Positions 1-8,017 of a stretch of DNA of 64,000 nucleotides are shown piece after piece. The DNA is taken from NCBI RefSeq assembly GCF_900108855.1, contig NZ_FNXY01000002.1, positions 186,001-250,000 on the forward strand, in the 5' to 3' direction. Numbering within the stretch: the first letter of the stretch is position 1; every line of letters starts with the position of its first letter. This stretch comes from Dyadobacter koreensis (GTDB lineage Bacteria > Bacteroidota > Bacteroidia > Cytophagales > Spirosomataceae). The notes under the pieces were generated by a model that was not told the DNA's origin, searched no databases, and was given only the letters and a program-made list of their open reading frames with translations. A program made the translations under genes and the position numbers.

Positions 1-949
1 CCATTGTATGGCGGCAAAAGTCGGGGGCGTTTTGGTTCCGATCAGTTATGTGCTGAGCAATGGAGACCAGATCGAAATTATTACCTCAAATAAACAAAAG
101 CCAAACGAAGACTGGCTTAGAATTGTCAGGACATCGAAAGCCCGGGCAAGGATCAAAGATTTTCTTAAAGAGGATAATCGCCACTATGAGACGGATGGCC
201 GTCAAATGGTGGAGAAGAAACTGAAAATTCTTGGTATTGAACTTACGGCCGAGGTCGTAAATCAACTGCGTGCTTTCTTTGAATGCAAAACGGCGACTGA
301 CTTTTTCTATAAGATTGGAAAAGGATATGTTCATCTTGATGAATTAAAAAGATTTAAAAGAGATAAAGAGGCAAAGGAAAGAAAGGCTGTCGTTGCCACG
401 ATTGTTCCACCGATCGAAGGAGCGGATGGCAAAGCTTACACCAAACTTCTGAAAAACCTGCATGGCGACCGCGTCGACAGCGATACGTTGCTGATCGGGG
501 ATGACATGGATAAGATTGATTATAAACTTGCGCCCTGTTGCAATCCAATTGCAGGAGATGACGTTTTTGGTTTTGTAACGATTAATGAAGGGATTAAAAT
601 TCACAGAACGACTTGCCCGAATGCTGCCGAGTTGATGTCAAAACATGGTAATCGTATTATTAAAGCCAAGTGGGAATCGAACAAAGATGAAGCTTTCCTT
701 GCCGGACTTTATCTCTCAGGGACAGATAGGGTTGGTCTGATTAACGACGTTACCAGGATTATTTCCAACGAACTGCATATCAACATGCGAGGGCTTACAA
801 TTGATACCAAAGATGGTGTGTTTAACGGTGATATCCGTCTGTATGTGCAGGATACGCGACATCTGGATGTATTGATCAGTAAACTTGAACAGGTTGAGGG
901 GGTTTACCAGGTTCAGAGATTTGATACGAATCTTTCAGGAAACCAGTAA
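1..949 (+). CDS. RelA/SpoT-family (p)ppGpp enzyme, C-terminal part (5' partial)
   Basis: The reading frame is open to the window edge (codons from base 2), so the catalytic hydrolase and synthetase domains lie outside. The visible 315 or so residues are the regulatory half. They begin with the end of the TGS domain (AAKVGG, GDQIEIIT, DWL), followed by a helical region, a conserved Cys-Cys-Asn motif (APCCNPIAGD), and a C-terminal ACT domain (DRVGLINDVTRII). This is the usual architecture of long Rel/RelA/SpoT stringent-response proteins, which make and degrade (p)ppGpp on ribosomes. The in-frame ATG at base 8 lies inside the TGS domain and is not the start. A Fur-family gene and purA follow on the same strand. 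Whether it is bifunctional cannot be judged from this part. Confidence 0.93.
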   Translation, partial: HCMAAKVGGVLVPISYVLSNGDQIEIITSNKQKPNEDWLRIVRTSKARARIKDFLKEDNRHYETDGRQMVEKKLKILGIELTAEVVNQLRAFFECKTATDFFYKIGKGYVHLDELKRFKRDKEAKERKAVVATIVPPIEGADGKAYTKLLKNLHGDRVDSDTLLIGDDMDKIDYKLAPCCNPIAGDDVFGFVTINEGIKIHRTTCPNAAELMSKHGNRIIKAKWESNKDEAFLAGLYLSGTDRVGLINDVTRIISNELHINMRGLTIDTKDGVFNGDIRLYVQDTRHLDVLISKLEQVEGVYQVQRFDTNLSGNQ

Positions 950-1121
950 ATAAGGAACCATTATGTCTGTGACTTGTTAATTAATTGGTTTATAGTGTCA
1001 CTGACTGGTCAGACCGGGACAGGACTAGTCACAACATGAAGCTTCAAATGACTACCGCAGCATAATTGCCACTGTGATTTAAGAAAAAAAGCACGTAATT
1101 TGCGCAAGATTTTCAAAAGAT

Positions 1122-1628
1122 ATGCCACAAGCCAGCAAACCAAATTTTGAAGCCGCCAAGAAAATTCTGACGGCTTACCTCGAAAATAAAGGACTTCGTA
1201 AAACCCCTGAAAGGTTTGCGATATTGGAAGAAATCTATACCCGTGAAGATCACTTCGATGTGGACGAGCTCTACATCAGCATGAAAAACAAACGTTATCG
1301 TGTGAGTCGTGCAACGGTGTATAATACCCTGGACGTACTTGTAGACTGTGATTTGGTGACCAAGCACCAGTTTGGTAAAAATCTGGCACAGTTCGAAAAA
1401 TCGTACGGAAACAAGCAGCACGATCATTTAATTTGTACGGATTGTCATAAGGTAATGGAGTTTTGTGATCCAAGGATCCAGTCTATCCAGAATATGGTAG
1501 GTGAAATGCTTAACTTCAGCGTGATGCATCATTCCCTGATATTCTACGGCAATTGCACAAAAGAAAATTGTCAGAACCGGAAAGAAATTTCTGAGGAAGT
1601 ATCAGAGGGGCATGAAATAAGAGAGTAG
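1122..1628 (+). CDS. Fur-family metal-responsive transcriptional repressor
   Basis: 168 residues, the usual length for Fur-family repressors. An N-terminal winged-helix region (RKTPERFAILEEIY, RVSRATVYNTLDVL) is followed by the metal-binding dimerisation domain with HDHLICTDCHKVMEF. The Cys pairs C105/C108 and C145/C150 fit a structural zinc site. It would bind DNA as a metal-loaded dimer and repress metal-homeostasis or oxidative-stress genes. Fur, Zur and PerR cannot be separated with certainty from sequence alone, so no symbol is given. It lies 172 bases after the Rel-type gene and 85 bases before purA, and a terminator separates it from purA. Confidence 0.9.
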   Translation: MPQASKPNFEAAKKILTAYLENKGLRKTPERFAILEEIYTREDHFDVDELYISMKNKRYRVSRATVYNTLDVLVDCDLVTKHQFGKNLAQFEKSYGNKQHDHLICTDCHKVMEFCDPRIQSIQNMVGEMLNFSVMHHSLIFYGNCTKENCQNRKEISEEVSEGHEIRE

Positions 1629-1637
1629 GTTTCGATG

Positions 1638-1671
1638 AGGCGTAACAAACATTTGATGGTTTGTTACGCCT
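1638..1671 (+). terminator. Rho-independent terminator after the Fur-family gene
   Basis: A perfect 13-bp inverted repeat (aggcgtaacaaac / gtttgttacgcct) with an 8-base loop starts 10 bases after the Fur stop codon. A moderately T-rich tail (ttgtcatttt) follows. It separates the regulator transcript from purA. Confidence 0.8.
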
Positions 1672-1713
1672 TGTCATTTTAGCAAATAGTAGTTTTTAAT
1701 AACCATTTATTGG

Positions 1714-3009
1714 ATGAAAGTTGACGTATTGCTTGGTCTCCAGTGGGGAGATGAAGGTAAGGGTAAAATCGTGGACGTACTAGCGCCACGCTATCAGGTA
1801 GTAGCAAGATTCCAGGGCGGTCCAAATGCAGGGCACACTTTAGAATTTGATGGTATCAAGCATGTTTTGCACCAGATTCCATCCGGTATTTTCCGTAGCG
1901 AAATCCAGAATATTATCGGAAACGGGGTTGTTTTGGACGCCATCGTTTTTAAAAGAGAAATTGAAAATCTTGCCAAATACAATCTGGATCTGGCTGGAAA
2001 TTTATTTATCTCGAAAAAAGCATCGTTGATTTTACCAACCCATGCTTTACTTGATGCAGCTTACGAGCGTTCAAAAGGAGATTCGAAAATTGGTTCGACA
2101 CTTCGTGGGATCGGACCTGCTTATCAGGATAAAGTAGCTCGCTTAGGGTTACGTGTCGGGGATGTTTTATCGCCAAATTTTGCTGATAAGTATAAGAAAC
2201 TTGTTGACGCCCATAAAGTTATTCTTGACTTTTATTCCTTCGATTACGCGGCGGTTCTTCCTCAGGCTGAAGAAAATTTCTTTGCTGCTGTTGAATTCAT
2301 GAAGCAGTTTAAAATGGTTGATAGTGAATACGTTATCAACGATGCGATTGCGGAAGGTAAAACAGTTTTGGCTGAAGGTGCCCAAGGTTCTTTGCTCGAT
2401 ATCGACTTCGGTTCGTATCCTTTTGTTACCAGTTCTACCACAATGGCGGCTGGCGCCTGCACGGGTCTAGGTATTTCTCCAAGCGCTGTCGGTGAAGTAT
2501 TTGGTATCTTCAAGGCTTATTGCACACGTGTAGGCAGCGGGCCTTTCCCAACAGAGTTACTCGAAGAAACGGGTGAAAAAATGAGACAGGAAGGACGTGA
2601 ATTCGGAGCTACAACCGGTCGTCCGCGTCGTTGTGGGTGGTTGGATCTGCCAGCTTTGAAATACGCGATCATGATCAACGGGGTTACACAGCTTATTATG
2701 ATGAAAGTTGACGTGCTCACTGTTTTTGATAATATTCGTGTTTGTACACATTATCGTTTGCCAGACGGAACCTTGACAGATCAGCTTCCTTACGACCTTT
2801 GCGATAATACGGCTGAGCCAGTTTACAAAGATTTTGCAGGATGGCAGCAGTCTCTTGACGGTATCCGTGATTTCGATGCGATTCCGGAACAACTTCTTGC
2901 TTATGTAAAATTCCTGGAAGCAGAACTTCAGTTGCCAATTACCTTTATTTCAACAGGACCAGATCGCGAAGCTTTGATCACGCGCGAAACTACCGCTCTT
3001 TTGAACTAA
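1714..3009 (+). CDS. purA: Adenylosuccinate synthetase
   Basis: 431 residues, full length for PurA. It catalyses the GTP-dependent condensation of IMP and aspartate to adenylosuccinate, the first committed step from IMP to AMP, in the cytosol. The N-terminus has the P-loop-like GLQWGDEGKGKIVD signature, followed by GGPNAGHT and, further on, the IMP-binding stretch GSTLRGIGPAYQDK. TTGRPRRCGWLD and a C-terminal STGPDREALI are also present. The start is fixed by the glycine-rich motif lying a few residues from the ATG. It has its own transcription unit, bounded by terminators on both sides. Confidence 0.98.
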   Translation: MKVDVLLGLQWGDEGKGKIVDVLAPRYQVVARFQGGPNAGHTLEFDGIKHVLHQIPSGIFRSEIQNIIGNGVVLDAIVFKREIENLAKYNLDLAGNLFISKKASLILPTHALLDAAYERSKGDSKIGSTLRGIGPAYQDKVARLGLRVGDVLSPNFADKYKKLVDAHKVILDFYSFDYAAVLPQAEENFFAAVEFMKQFKMVDSEYVINDAIAEGKTVLAEGAQGSLLDIDFGSYPFVTSSTTMAAGACTGLGISPSAVGEVFGIFKAYCTRVGSGPFPTELLEETGEKMRQEGREFGATTGRPRRCGWLDLPALKYAIMINGVTQLIMMKVDVLTVFDNIRVCTHYRLPDGTLTDQLPYDLCDNTAEPVYKDFAGWQQSLDGIRDFDAIPEQLLAYVKFLEAELQLPITFISTGPDREALITRETTALLN

Positions 3010-3030
3010 GAGATATAATTATATTAATAA

Positions 3031-3071
3031 GTAAAAAGGGGCCGAAACATATTGTTGCTGCCCCTTTTTAC
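3031..3071. terminator. Bidirectional terminator between purA and the SNF2 helicase gene
   Basis: A perfect 12-bp inverted repeat (gtaaaaaggggc / gcccctttttac) with a 17-base loop lies between two convergent genes. On the plus strand it is followed by a T-run (ttttttg). The A-run in the left arm gives a U-tract when read on the minus strand. Confidence 0.85.
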
Positions 3072-3087
3072 TTTTTTGTCGTTAATG

Positions 3088-6039
3088 TTATTCAAGAAGA
3101 GACAAAACATCTTCTCTTGACAGCGATTTTATAAATCCGTCTTCATTTGAGATCAAGTCATCCGCCAATTGTTTCTTGGTACGCTGTAACGCCAGAATTT
3201 TCTCTTCAACTGTATTTTTGGTAATAAACTTATATGTAAATACCGTTCGGTCCTGACCAATCCTGTGTGCTCTGTCCACCGCCTGGGCTTCAATGGCGGG
3301 GTTCCACCAGGGATCAAGAATAAATACGTAATCCGCTGCTGTAAGGTTAAGACCTAGTCCGCCGGCTTTTAATGAAATTAGGAATATTTTGATATTCTCA
3401 TTATTCTGGAAATTTTCTACTTCTGCCTGACGGTCTTTGGTTGAGCCATCCAGATAGGCGTAAATAATATTGCCTTTATCCAGATAAGCGCGGAATAAAT
3501 CAAGGTGTTTTATATACTGGCTAAAAATCAAAATTTTGTGATTTTCACTGATTGCCGTTTCCATCTTATGTAAAACATCCTCAAATTTTCCTGATCCGTC
3601 AGCATATTCAGGGTCAACCATTTTAGGATGATTTGCTAATTGACGCAACTTTGTTAGCCCTTGTAATACAACGAGTTGTGATTTGTTTATTCCGTCGGAA
3701 TCAATGCTTTGCAGGATCAGGTTGCGATAATATGCTTTTGCTTCTTCATATGCTTTTTCCTGCTCCTCAGACATCTCGCAGTATTGAATACTTTCAACTT
3801 TTTCTGGCAGATCCGTAGCAACCTGTGATTTGTGTCGCCGTAAAATGAAAGGTTTTATAAGATTGTAAAGTCGTCTTGATTTTTCCTCGTCATTTTTCTT
3901 TTCTATCGGAACTTGGAATTCATCACGGAAAAAAGTCTGGCTACCCAAAAGTCCCGGATTAACAAATGACATTTGCGACCACAAATCCAACGTGCTGTTT
4001 TCAATTGGCGTTCCGGTAAGGATAAGTCTATGCGCTGAATTTAATTTTCTAACTGCCTTCGTAATAATCGATCCTGGATTCTTGATCGCCTGCGACTCAT
4101 CCAGGATCACATAATTGAATCGGAAAGATTGCAGAAAATCAATATCCAGTCTTACGATACCGTAAGAAGTAAGAATTAAATCAAAACCTTCAAACTGTTC
4201 CGTATTCTTCTCCCTGTATGTTCCGGTGTGGAACATTACTTTTAATTTGGGTGTAAAACGTTTTGCCTCCAATGCCCAGTTATAGAGCAGAGACGTAGGC
4301 ATGATCAGCAGCGATGGTTCTTTGATACCGGCCTCTTTCTGAGATTGAAGTAATGCGAGCGTTTGCACCGTTTTTCCAAGCCCCATGTCATCAGCCAGAC
4401 AGCCTCCGAATCGGTATTGATTCAAAAATTGCAGCCAGTCGTAACCCGCTTTCTGATAAGGTCGTAGTGTGCCTTTAAAATGTTTGGGAGCATCTGTCGG
4501 GTCAATTTGGTTAAAATCTCTCAATCTTTCCAGCTTTCGGCTGATAATAGCTGTGGCCAGACTTTCTTCTTTTAATTCCTGAACAAGTGCCAGATGGTGC
4601 ATACGTAAGCGAATTTCGTCGCTTTCATGATGATGCTCGGAGAATGCAAACAGTTCTGAATACTTGGTAAACCACCATTCAGGAATTACCGCTATTTCGC
4701 CATTTGGTAGTGTAAATTCCTTTTTCTGACTGAGAATATAATTTCTTAATTGAAGAAACGGAATTTCATACTCTCCGAATTGGACACGTGCATTGATATC
4801 AAACCAGTCTCGGCCTTCCTCAATCGATACATCCAGCGAAGAGTAACCAAGGAAATATCTTTTTGCATCCGCGTTATTCTGACGGATACTGAACCCATGT
4901 TCAGTCAACGTTTTTGCGTGACTTTGGAGCCATCCAAAGGCCTCAGATTTTGGTAGTACGAGCTGTCCGCTTTTGATAGCCAGCCCCCAATCTTTAATTT
5001 GATTAAAATTATGTCGTTCAGTTACACTATCCCGTTTTACCTTATAGAAGGTGTAGTCTTCGCCTCTCTTATCCATAAAGACGCTAGAGGCCGTCGCGAA
5101 ACTATCAAACGGAAAAGTATAATTTCCGTACTGAAAAGCCATTCCAAAAGAAACTTCCCCGTCTTCGTATTCCATTGCAGGCGTTTCTTCGCCATCAACT
5201 TCTGCGAAAAGAAGGGCAGGGGTTGTTTTACTTTTTACGGCAACGTCGGTTATTGTAAGAACAGGTTTTGGAGGCGTTGAAATATTACGGATATCGAACC
5301 CTCGTGATACAACGTCGTAGGAAGCAATAAGCGGCGCGACAAAACGCTCGTAATAGGTTTCCTCAACTTTTCGTGGTATTGCAATAAATTTCTTCGCTAA
5401 GAAAGGCTTAATCTTTTTCCCGTCTACATTGCCTTCAAAATGATACAAATGGCCATCAACGACAAGCCAGGCAGGTTCTTCGCAAAGGATAATTGCATTT
5501 TTATACTGAAAATCGAGTTTTTGTCCTTTGTGCCTTATTGCCGGAAAATAATGCGTATTGTCTTCATTCCGCATAAAATGAAAGCGGATCGTCGCTTTTT
5601 CATTTTCCCACTCGACTGGCTTCCAGAGCGGATTCCCGTCGCTACCCATAATAAATAGATCTTTCCCTGCAAGTTTGGCAAGAATTCGGGCTTTGCTGTT
5701 TTCAAGATAGGCGGTAATTGCTTCCTGGATAATTTTATCACCCTTTTGAGCATCGTAGATTTTTAGGAAAAAATCTACGGGGGAAAGTCTTTTTGTATTG
5801 AATTTTTTTAAAATCGTGTCTTGCTGAATATCGTCAATAAGACTTACCAGTTCGAAATCCGTTTCATTGAGTCCTGAACTAAATTCCTCTATATTTTTTG
5901 AAGAAATGTTTTGTATCTGGTACGAGAAGTCACCCTGGCTGTTTAACTGAACTACAAAGGACTCGAAGATGTAGCCCAGATATTCGTGATCCAGAATAGA
6001 GTATATTATTTTAAATGGCTCAGAGGTAGATACTTTCAT
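3088..6039 (-). CDS. SNF2/Rad54-family DEAD/DEAH helicase
   Basis: 983 residues. The N-terminal half, about residues 1-520, has no motif I can name; it matches the position of the bacterial SNF2-associated region. The C-terminal half is a full Swi2/Snf2 ATPase: motif I DDMGLGKTVQ with Lys556, motif II DESQ at residues 647-650, motif III LTGTPIENS, motif V GGLGLNLTAADYV and motif VI QAVDRAHRIGQ. Such proteins translocate on double-stranded DNA and remodel protein-DNA complexes; the cellular target is unknown. It is a single gene, convergent with purA. The ATG at 6039-6037 is the only upstream start consistent with the frame. No linked defence genes are seen, so a housekeeping role in transcription or repair is the plain reading. 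Confidence 0.92.
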   Translation of the reverse strand: MKVSTSEPFKIIYSILDHEYLGYIFESFVVQLNSQGDFSYQIQNISSKNIEEFSSGLNETDFELVSLIDDIQQDTILKKFNTKRLSPVDFFLKIYDAQKGDKIIQEAITAYLENSKARILAKLAGKDLFIMGSDGNPLWKPVEWENEKATIRFHFMRNEDNTHYFPAIRHKGQKLDFQYKNAIILCEEPAWLVVDGHLYHFEGNVDGKKIKPFLAKKFIAIPRKVEETYYERFVAPLIASYDVVSRGFDIRNISTPPKPVLTITDVAVKSKTTPALLFAEVDGEETPAMEYEDGEVSFGMAFQYGNYTFPFDSFATASSVFMDKRGEDYTFYKVKRDSVTERHNFNQIKDWGLAIKSGQLVLPKSEAFGWLQSHAKTLTEHGFSIRQNNADAKRYFLGYSSLDVSIEEGRDWFDINARVQFGEYEIPFLQLRNYILSQKKEFTLPNGEIAVIPEWWFTKYSELFAFSEHHHESDEIRLRMHHLALVQELKEESLATAIISRKLERLRDFNQIDPTDAPKHFKGTLRPYQKAGYDWLQFLNQYRFGGCLADDMGLGKTVQTLALLQSQKEAGIKEPSLLIMPTSLLYNWALEAKRFTPKLKVMFHTGTYREKNTEQFEGFDLILTSYGIVRLDIDFLQSFRFNYVILDESQAIKNPGSIITKAVRKLNSAHRLILTGTPIENSTLDLWSQMSFVNPGLLGSQTFFRDEFQVPIEKKNDEEKSRRLYNLIKPFILRRHKSQVATDLPEKVESIQYCEMSEEQEKAYEEAKAYYRNLILQSIDSDGINKSQLVVLQGLTKLRQLANHPKMVDPEYADGSGKFEDVLHKMETAISENHKILIFSQYIKHLDLFRAYLDKGNIIYAYLDGSTKDRQAEVENFQNNENIKIFLISLKAGGLGLNLTAADYVFILDPWWNPAIEAQAVDRAHRIGQDRTVFTYKFITKNTVEEKILALQRTKKQLADDLISNEDGFIKSLSREDVLSLLE

Positions 6040-6152
6040 AACTTTCAGTTCACAAAACGATGACGCAGCGTTCGAAAGCTATCCAAACGTGAGATAGTTC
6101 GCTTCGTTGGGATTTGAAAAATATCAAATATAGGATAAAGAGGGGCAAAAAA

Positions 6153-6177
6153 AAAGACTTCCAAGTTGGAAGTCTTT
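6153..6177 (-). terminator. Terminator after tRNA-Leu
   Basis: A 12-bp inverted repeat (aaagacttccaa / ttggaagtcttt) around a single base lies 11 bases beyond the 3' end of tRNA-Leu. Read on the minus strand it is followed by a run of nine T. Confidence 0.85.
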
Positions 6178-6187
6178 CTAAGTGATG

Positions 6188-6273
6188 TACCGGGGACGGG
6201 AATCGAACCCGTACGAGCCTTACAGCTCACAGGATTTTAAGTCCTGCGTGTCTACCAGTTCCACCACCCTGGC
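6188..6273 (-). tRNA. tRNA-Leu (anticodon TAA)
   Basis: 86 nt on the minus strand. The anticodon stem-loop CAGGA-CTTAAAA-TCCTG gives anticodon TAA. The T-arm reads ACGGG-TTCGATT-CCCGT, and there is a class II long variable arm. The acceptor stem GCCAGGG pairs with CCCCGGT with one G-U pair and one A-C mismatch. CCA is not encoded. It lies downstream of tRNA-Gly. Confidence 0.95.
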
Positions 6274-6317
6274 ATTTTGCCCACCTTCAAACAAGTTTGT
6301 CGGTTTTTATGAGAAAA

Positions 6318-6335
6318 AGCACCGTTTCCGGTGCT
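6318..6335 (-). terminator. Terminator between the two tRNA genes
   Basis: A 7-bp inverted repeat (agcaccg / cggtgct) with a 4-base loop lies 12 bases after the 3' end of tRNA-Gly. On the minus strand it is followed by a T-rich tail (tttttctc). It would separate tRNA-Gly from tRNA-Leu, unless it works as a processing hairpin. Confidence 0.65.
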
Positions 6336-6346
6336 TGATATCTCTG

Positions 6347-6419
6347 AGCAGAAGACGAGGTTCGAACTCGCGACCTCAACCTTGGCAAGGTTGCGCTCTA
6401 CCAGCTGAGCTACTTCTGC
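6347..6419 (-). tRNA. tRNA-Gly (anticodon GCC)
   Basis: 73 nt on the minus strand. The acceptor stem GCAGAAG pairs with CTTCTGC. The anticodon arm CAACC-TTGCCAA-GGTTG gives anticodon GCC. The D-arm (AGCTCAGCTGGTAGAGC) and T-arm (GCGAG-TTCGAAC-CTCGT, one G-U pair) are normal. CCA is not encoded. Confidence 0.96.
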
Positions 6420-6452
6420 GTTTTCTGGTGTCGTTATTTGATTAACGTGGTG

Positions 6453-6484
6453 CAAAGGTAGTCAGCGAGGGTATTCAACGCAAG
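6453..6484 (-). promoter_or_regulatory. Bacteroidota-type promoter for tRNA-Gly
   Basis: Read on the minus strand, TTG is followed after 20 bases by TACCTTTG, which matches the Bacteroidota -33 TTG and -7 TAnnTTTG pattern. It lies about 33 bases upstream of the tRNA-Gly 5' end. Confidence 0.55.
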
Positions 6485-6812
6485 TGTTGAGAGAAAATAT
6501 TTTTGAAAAAAAAATGATAATTTTATTAACAAATTGTAAATCATGATAGTTATCCCGAAAAATAATTTTAATATATTTTTGATTATGATGCACCTATACA
6601 TCATACCCAGGTGTAAAATGACTTTTATTGCAATTTAGAACAACTGATTCTATTTTGTCGAAGCAGTCCAGTTTTGGAAAACCGGGATAAACCAAGAATT
6701 TTGACAGTGGAGAATTAATACTTTGGCGCCTCCGTACTTCCGGCTAATTCCAGCGCTTAAATTATACTGTCAACCGTTTGTCCAAATTCAGCCCAGCACT
6801 TCAATTTTTGAT
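6485..6812. other. Intergenic region without a convincing gene
   Basis: A+T-rich stretch between the tRNA-Gly promoter and the TerC gene. A possible 80-codon frame beginning at 6723 and overlapping the TerC start has no recognisable protein character. I see no repeat, hairpin terminator or known riboswitch fold here. TerC/Alx genes are controlled by the manganese yybP-ykoY riboswitch in some other bacteria, but I could not recognise that fold. Confidence 0.5.
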
Positions 6813-6820
6813 TACCTTTG
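6813..6820 (+). promoter_or_regulatory. Possible -7 element upstream of the TerC gene
   Basis: TACCTTTG matches TAnnTTTG, 99 bases before the TerC start codon. No well-spaced -33 TTG is visible, so the call is tentative. Confidence 0.35.
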
Positions 6821-6919
6821 TATAGCCTGGAAAATAATGAATAATATTTCCTGCCGCCTGGTATTTCAGATTGATTTCTTTGTCCCAGCTTTATCGAATT
6901 TAATTAAAAATAAATTTTC

Positions 6920-7993
6920 ATGTTTTCTAGCGAAGTTCTGTTTTTTGGAGGTTTTCTTGTTGTGATAAGCATTATGCTCCTTTTGGATTTGGGAGTCTTC
7001 AATCGAAAAGATCACATAGTTAAATTTGGTGAAGCCGCTGCCTGGACCGTAGCTTGGATTGCCTTAGCACTTGTCTTTTACCTAGTTATCAATACGCATG
7101 GTGATCTTGTCCATGGCGTAGATAATTATGCGCAGCTTGAAACAATAAAATCGAAATACGCACCACATCTTACATTGATTCCCGGGGACTTTGAAGGAAG
7201 TCTTGAGATATACCGAAAAAACATGTCACTTGAATTTATCACGGGTTATTTGCTGGAATATGCACTGTCTGTTGATAATATATTTGTCATTATCTTGATA
7301 TTTGCTTCATTTGGTGTTAGAGCTAAATACTACAAGAAGGTACTGTTCTGGGGTGTTTTAGGTGCTATCCTGATGCGTTTTGTCTTCATCTTTGTTGGCT
7401 CTGCGCTTATTCAACGTTTCGAATGGATCATTTATCTTTTCGGAATTTTGCTTGTATATCAGGGAGGTAAAATCTTTTTTCAGGGTGATGAAGATGAAAA
7501 AATCGATCCTGCAAAACATCCCGTTGTAAAATTTGCGTCTAAATATCTGCCTGTTTTCCCACGTTATGTATACGAACATTTTTTTGTGAAAAAGAATGGA
7601 AAATGGCTTGTCACGCCACTTTTTGTTGTTGTTTTAATCGTGGAGTTTACAGACTTAATTTTCGCAGTTGACTCCGTTCCGGCTGTTTTTTCTGTAACGA
7701 AAGACCCATATGTAGTTTTCTTCTCAAACATTTTTGCCATTATGGGACTTCGTTCCATGTTCTTCTTCCTGAGTAACATCATGGGACTGTTCCGCTTCCT
7801 GAAATACGGATTAGGAGTTCTTTTGGTATTCATCGGTGGTAAAATGCTTGCGCATAAGCCTCTGGAAGAAATGGGATTTGAGACGGTTTATTCTCTTTAT
7901 GTAATCCTGGGAATTCTTGCGGTAAGTATTCTAGCCTCTGTTATCTTTCCGGAAAAGAAAGAAGAAGTTAAAGAAATTGCATCCAATAGTTAA
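6920..7993 (+). CDS. TerC/Alx-family integral membrane protein
   Basis: 357 residues with about nine hydrophobic segments. The family hallmark, an acidic motif in a membrane helix (LEYALSVDNIFVI), is present near residue 120, and a second one (VEFTDLIFAVDSVPAVF) lies near residue 245, in the two-fold repeat typical of TerC. Family members export or buffer metal ions, manganese in the best studied cases, at the inner membrane; tellurite resistance is the historical name. This protein is somewhat longer than many TerC proteins because of an insert around residues 60-95. The helicase gene starts 24 bases downstream, so the two may be co-transcribed. Confidence 0.9.
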   Translation: MFSSEVLFFGGFLVVISIMLLLDLGVFNRKDHIVKFGEAAAWTVAWIALALVFYLVINTHGDLVHGVDNYAQLETIKSKYAPHLTLIPGDFEGSLEIYRKNMSLEFITGYLLEYALSVDNIFVIILIFASFGVRAKYYKKVLFWGVLGAILMRFVFIFVGSALIQRFEWIIYLFGILLVYQGGKIFFQGDEDEKIDPAKHPVVKFASKYLPVFPRYVYEHFFVKKNGKWLVTPLFVVVLIVEFTDLIFAVDSVPAVFSVTKDPYVVFFSNIFAIMGLRSMFFFLSNIMGLFRFLKYGLGVLLVFIGGKMLAHKPLEEMGFETVYSLYVILGILAVSILASVIFPEKKEEVKEIASNS

Positions 7994-8017
7994 ACGGTAA
8001 GGATCGTTTTAGACTCT

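Noticed and set aside
1001..1012. Short palindrome ctgactggtcag between the Rel-type and Fur-family genes
   Set aside because: Only 5 bp per arm with no T-tract, and it does not resemble a Fur box. It is too short to call an operator or terminator.
3088..6039. SNF2 helicase as part of a defence system such as DISARM
   Set aside because: No methyltransferase, DUF1998 or phospholipase D gene is nearby. The neighbours are purA and tRNA genes.
6188..6419. tRNA pair as a possible integration site for a mobile island
   Set aside because: No integrase, no repeated tRNA end and no mobile genes are seen between the tRNAs and the HIT gene.
6723..6965. An 80-codon frame overlapping the start of the TerC gene
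   Set aside because: It has no recognisable domain, overlaps the true TerC start in another frame and runs through the probable promoter region.
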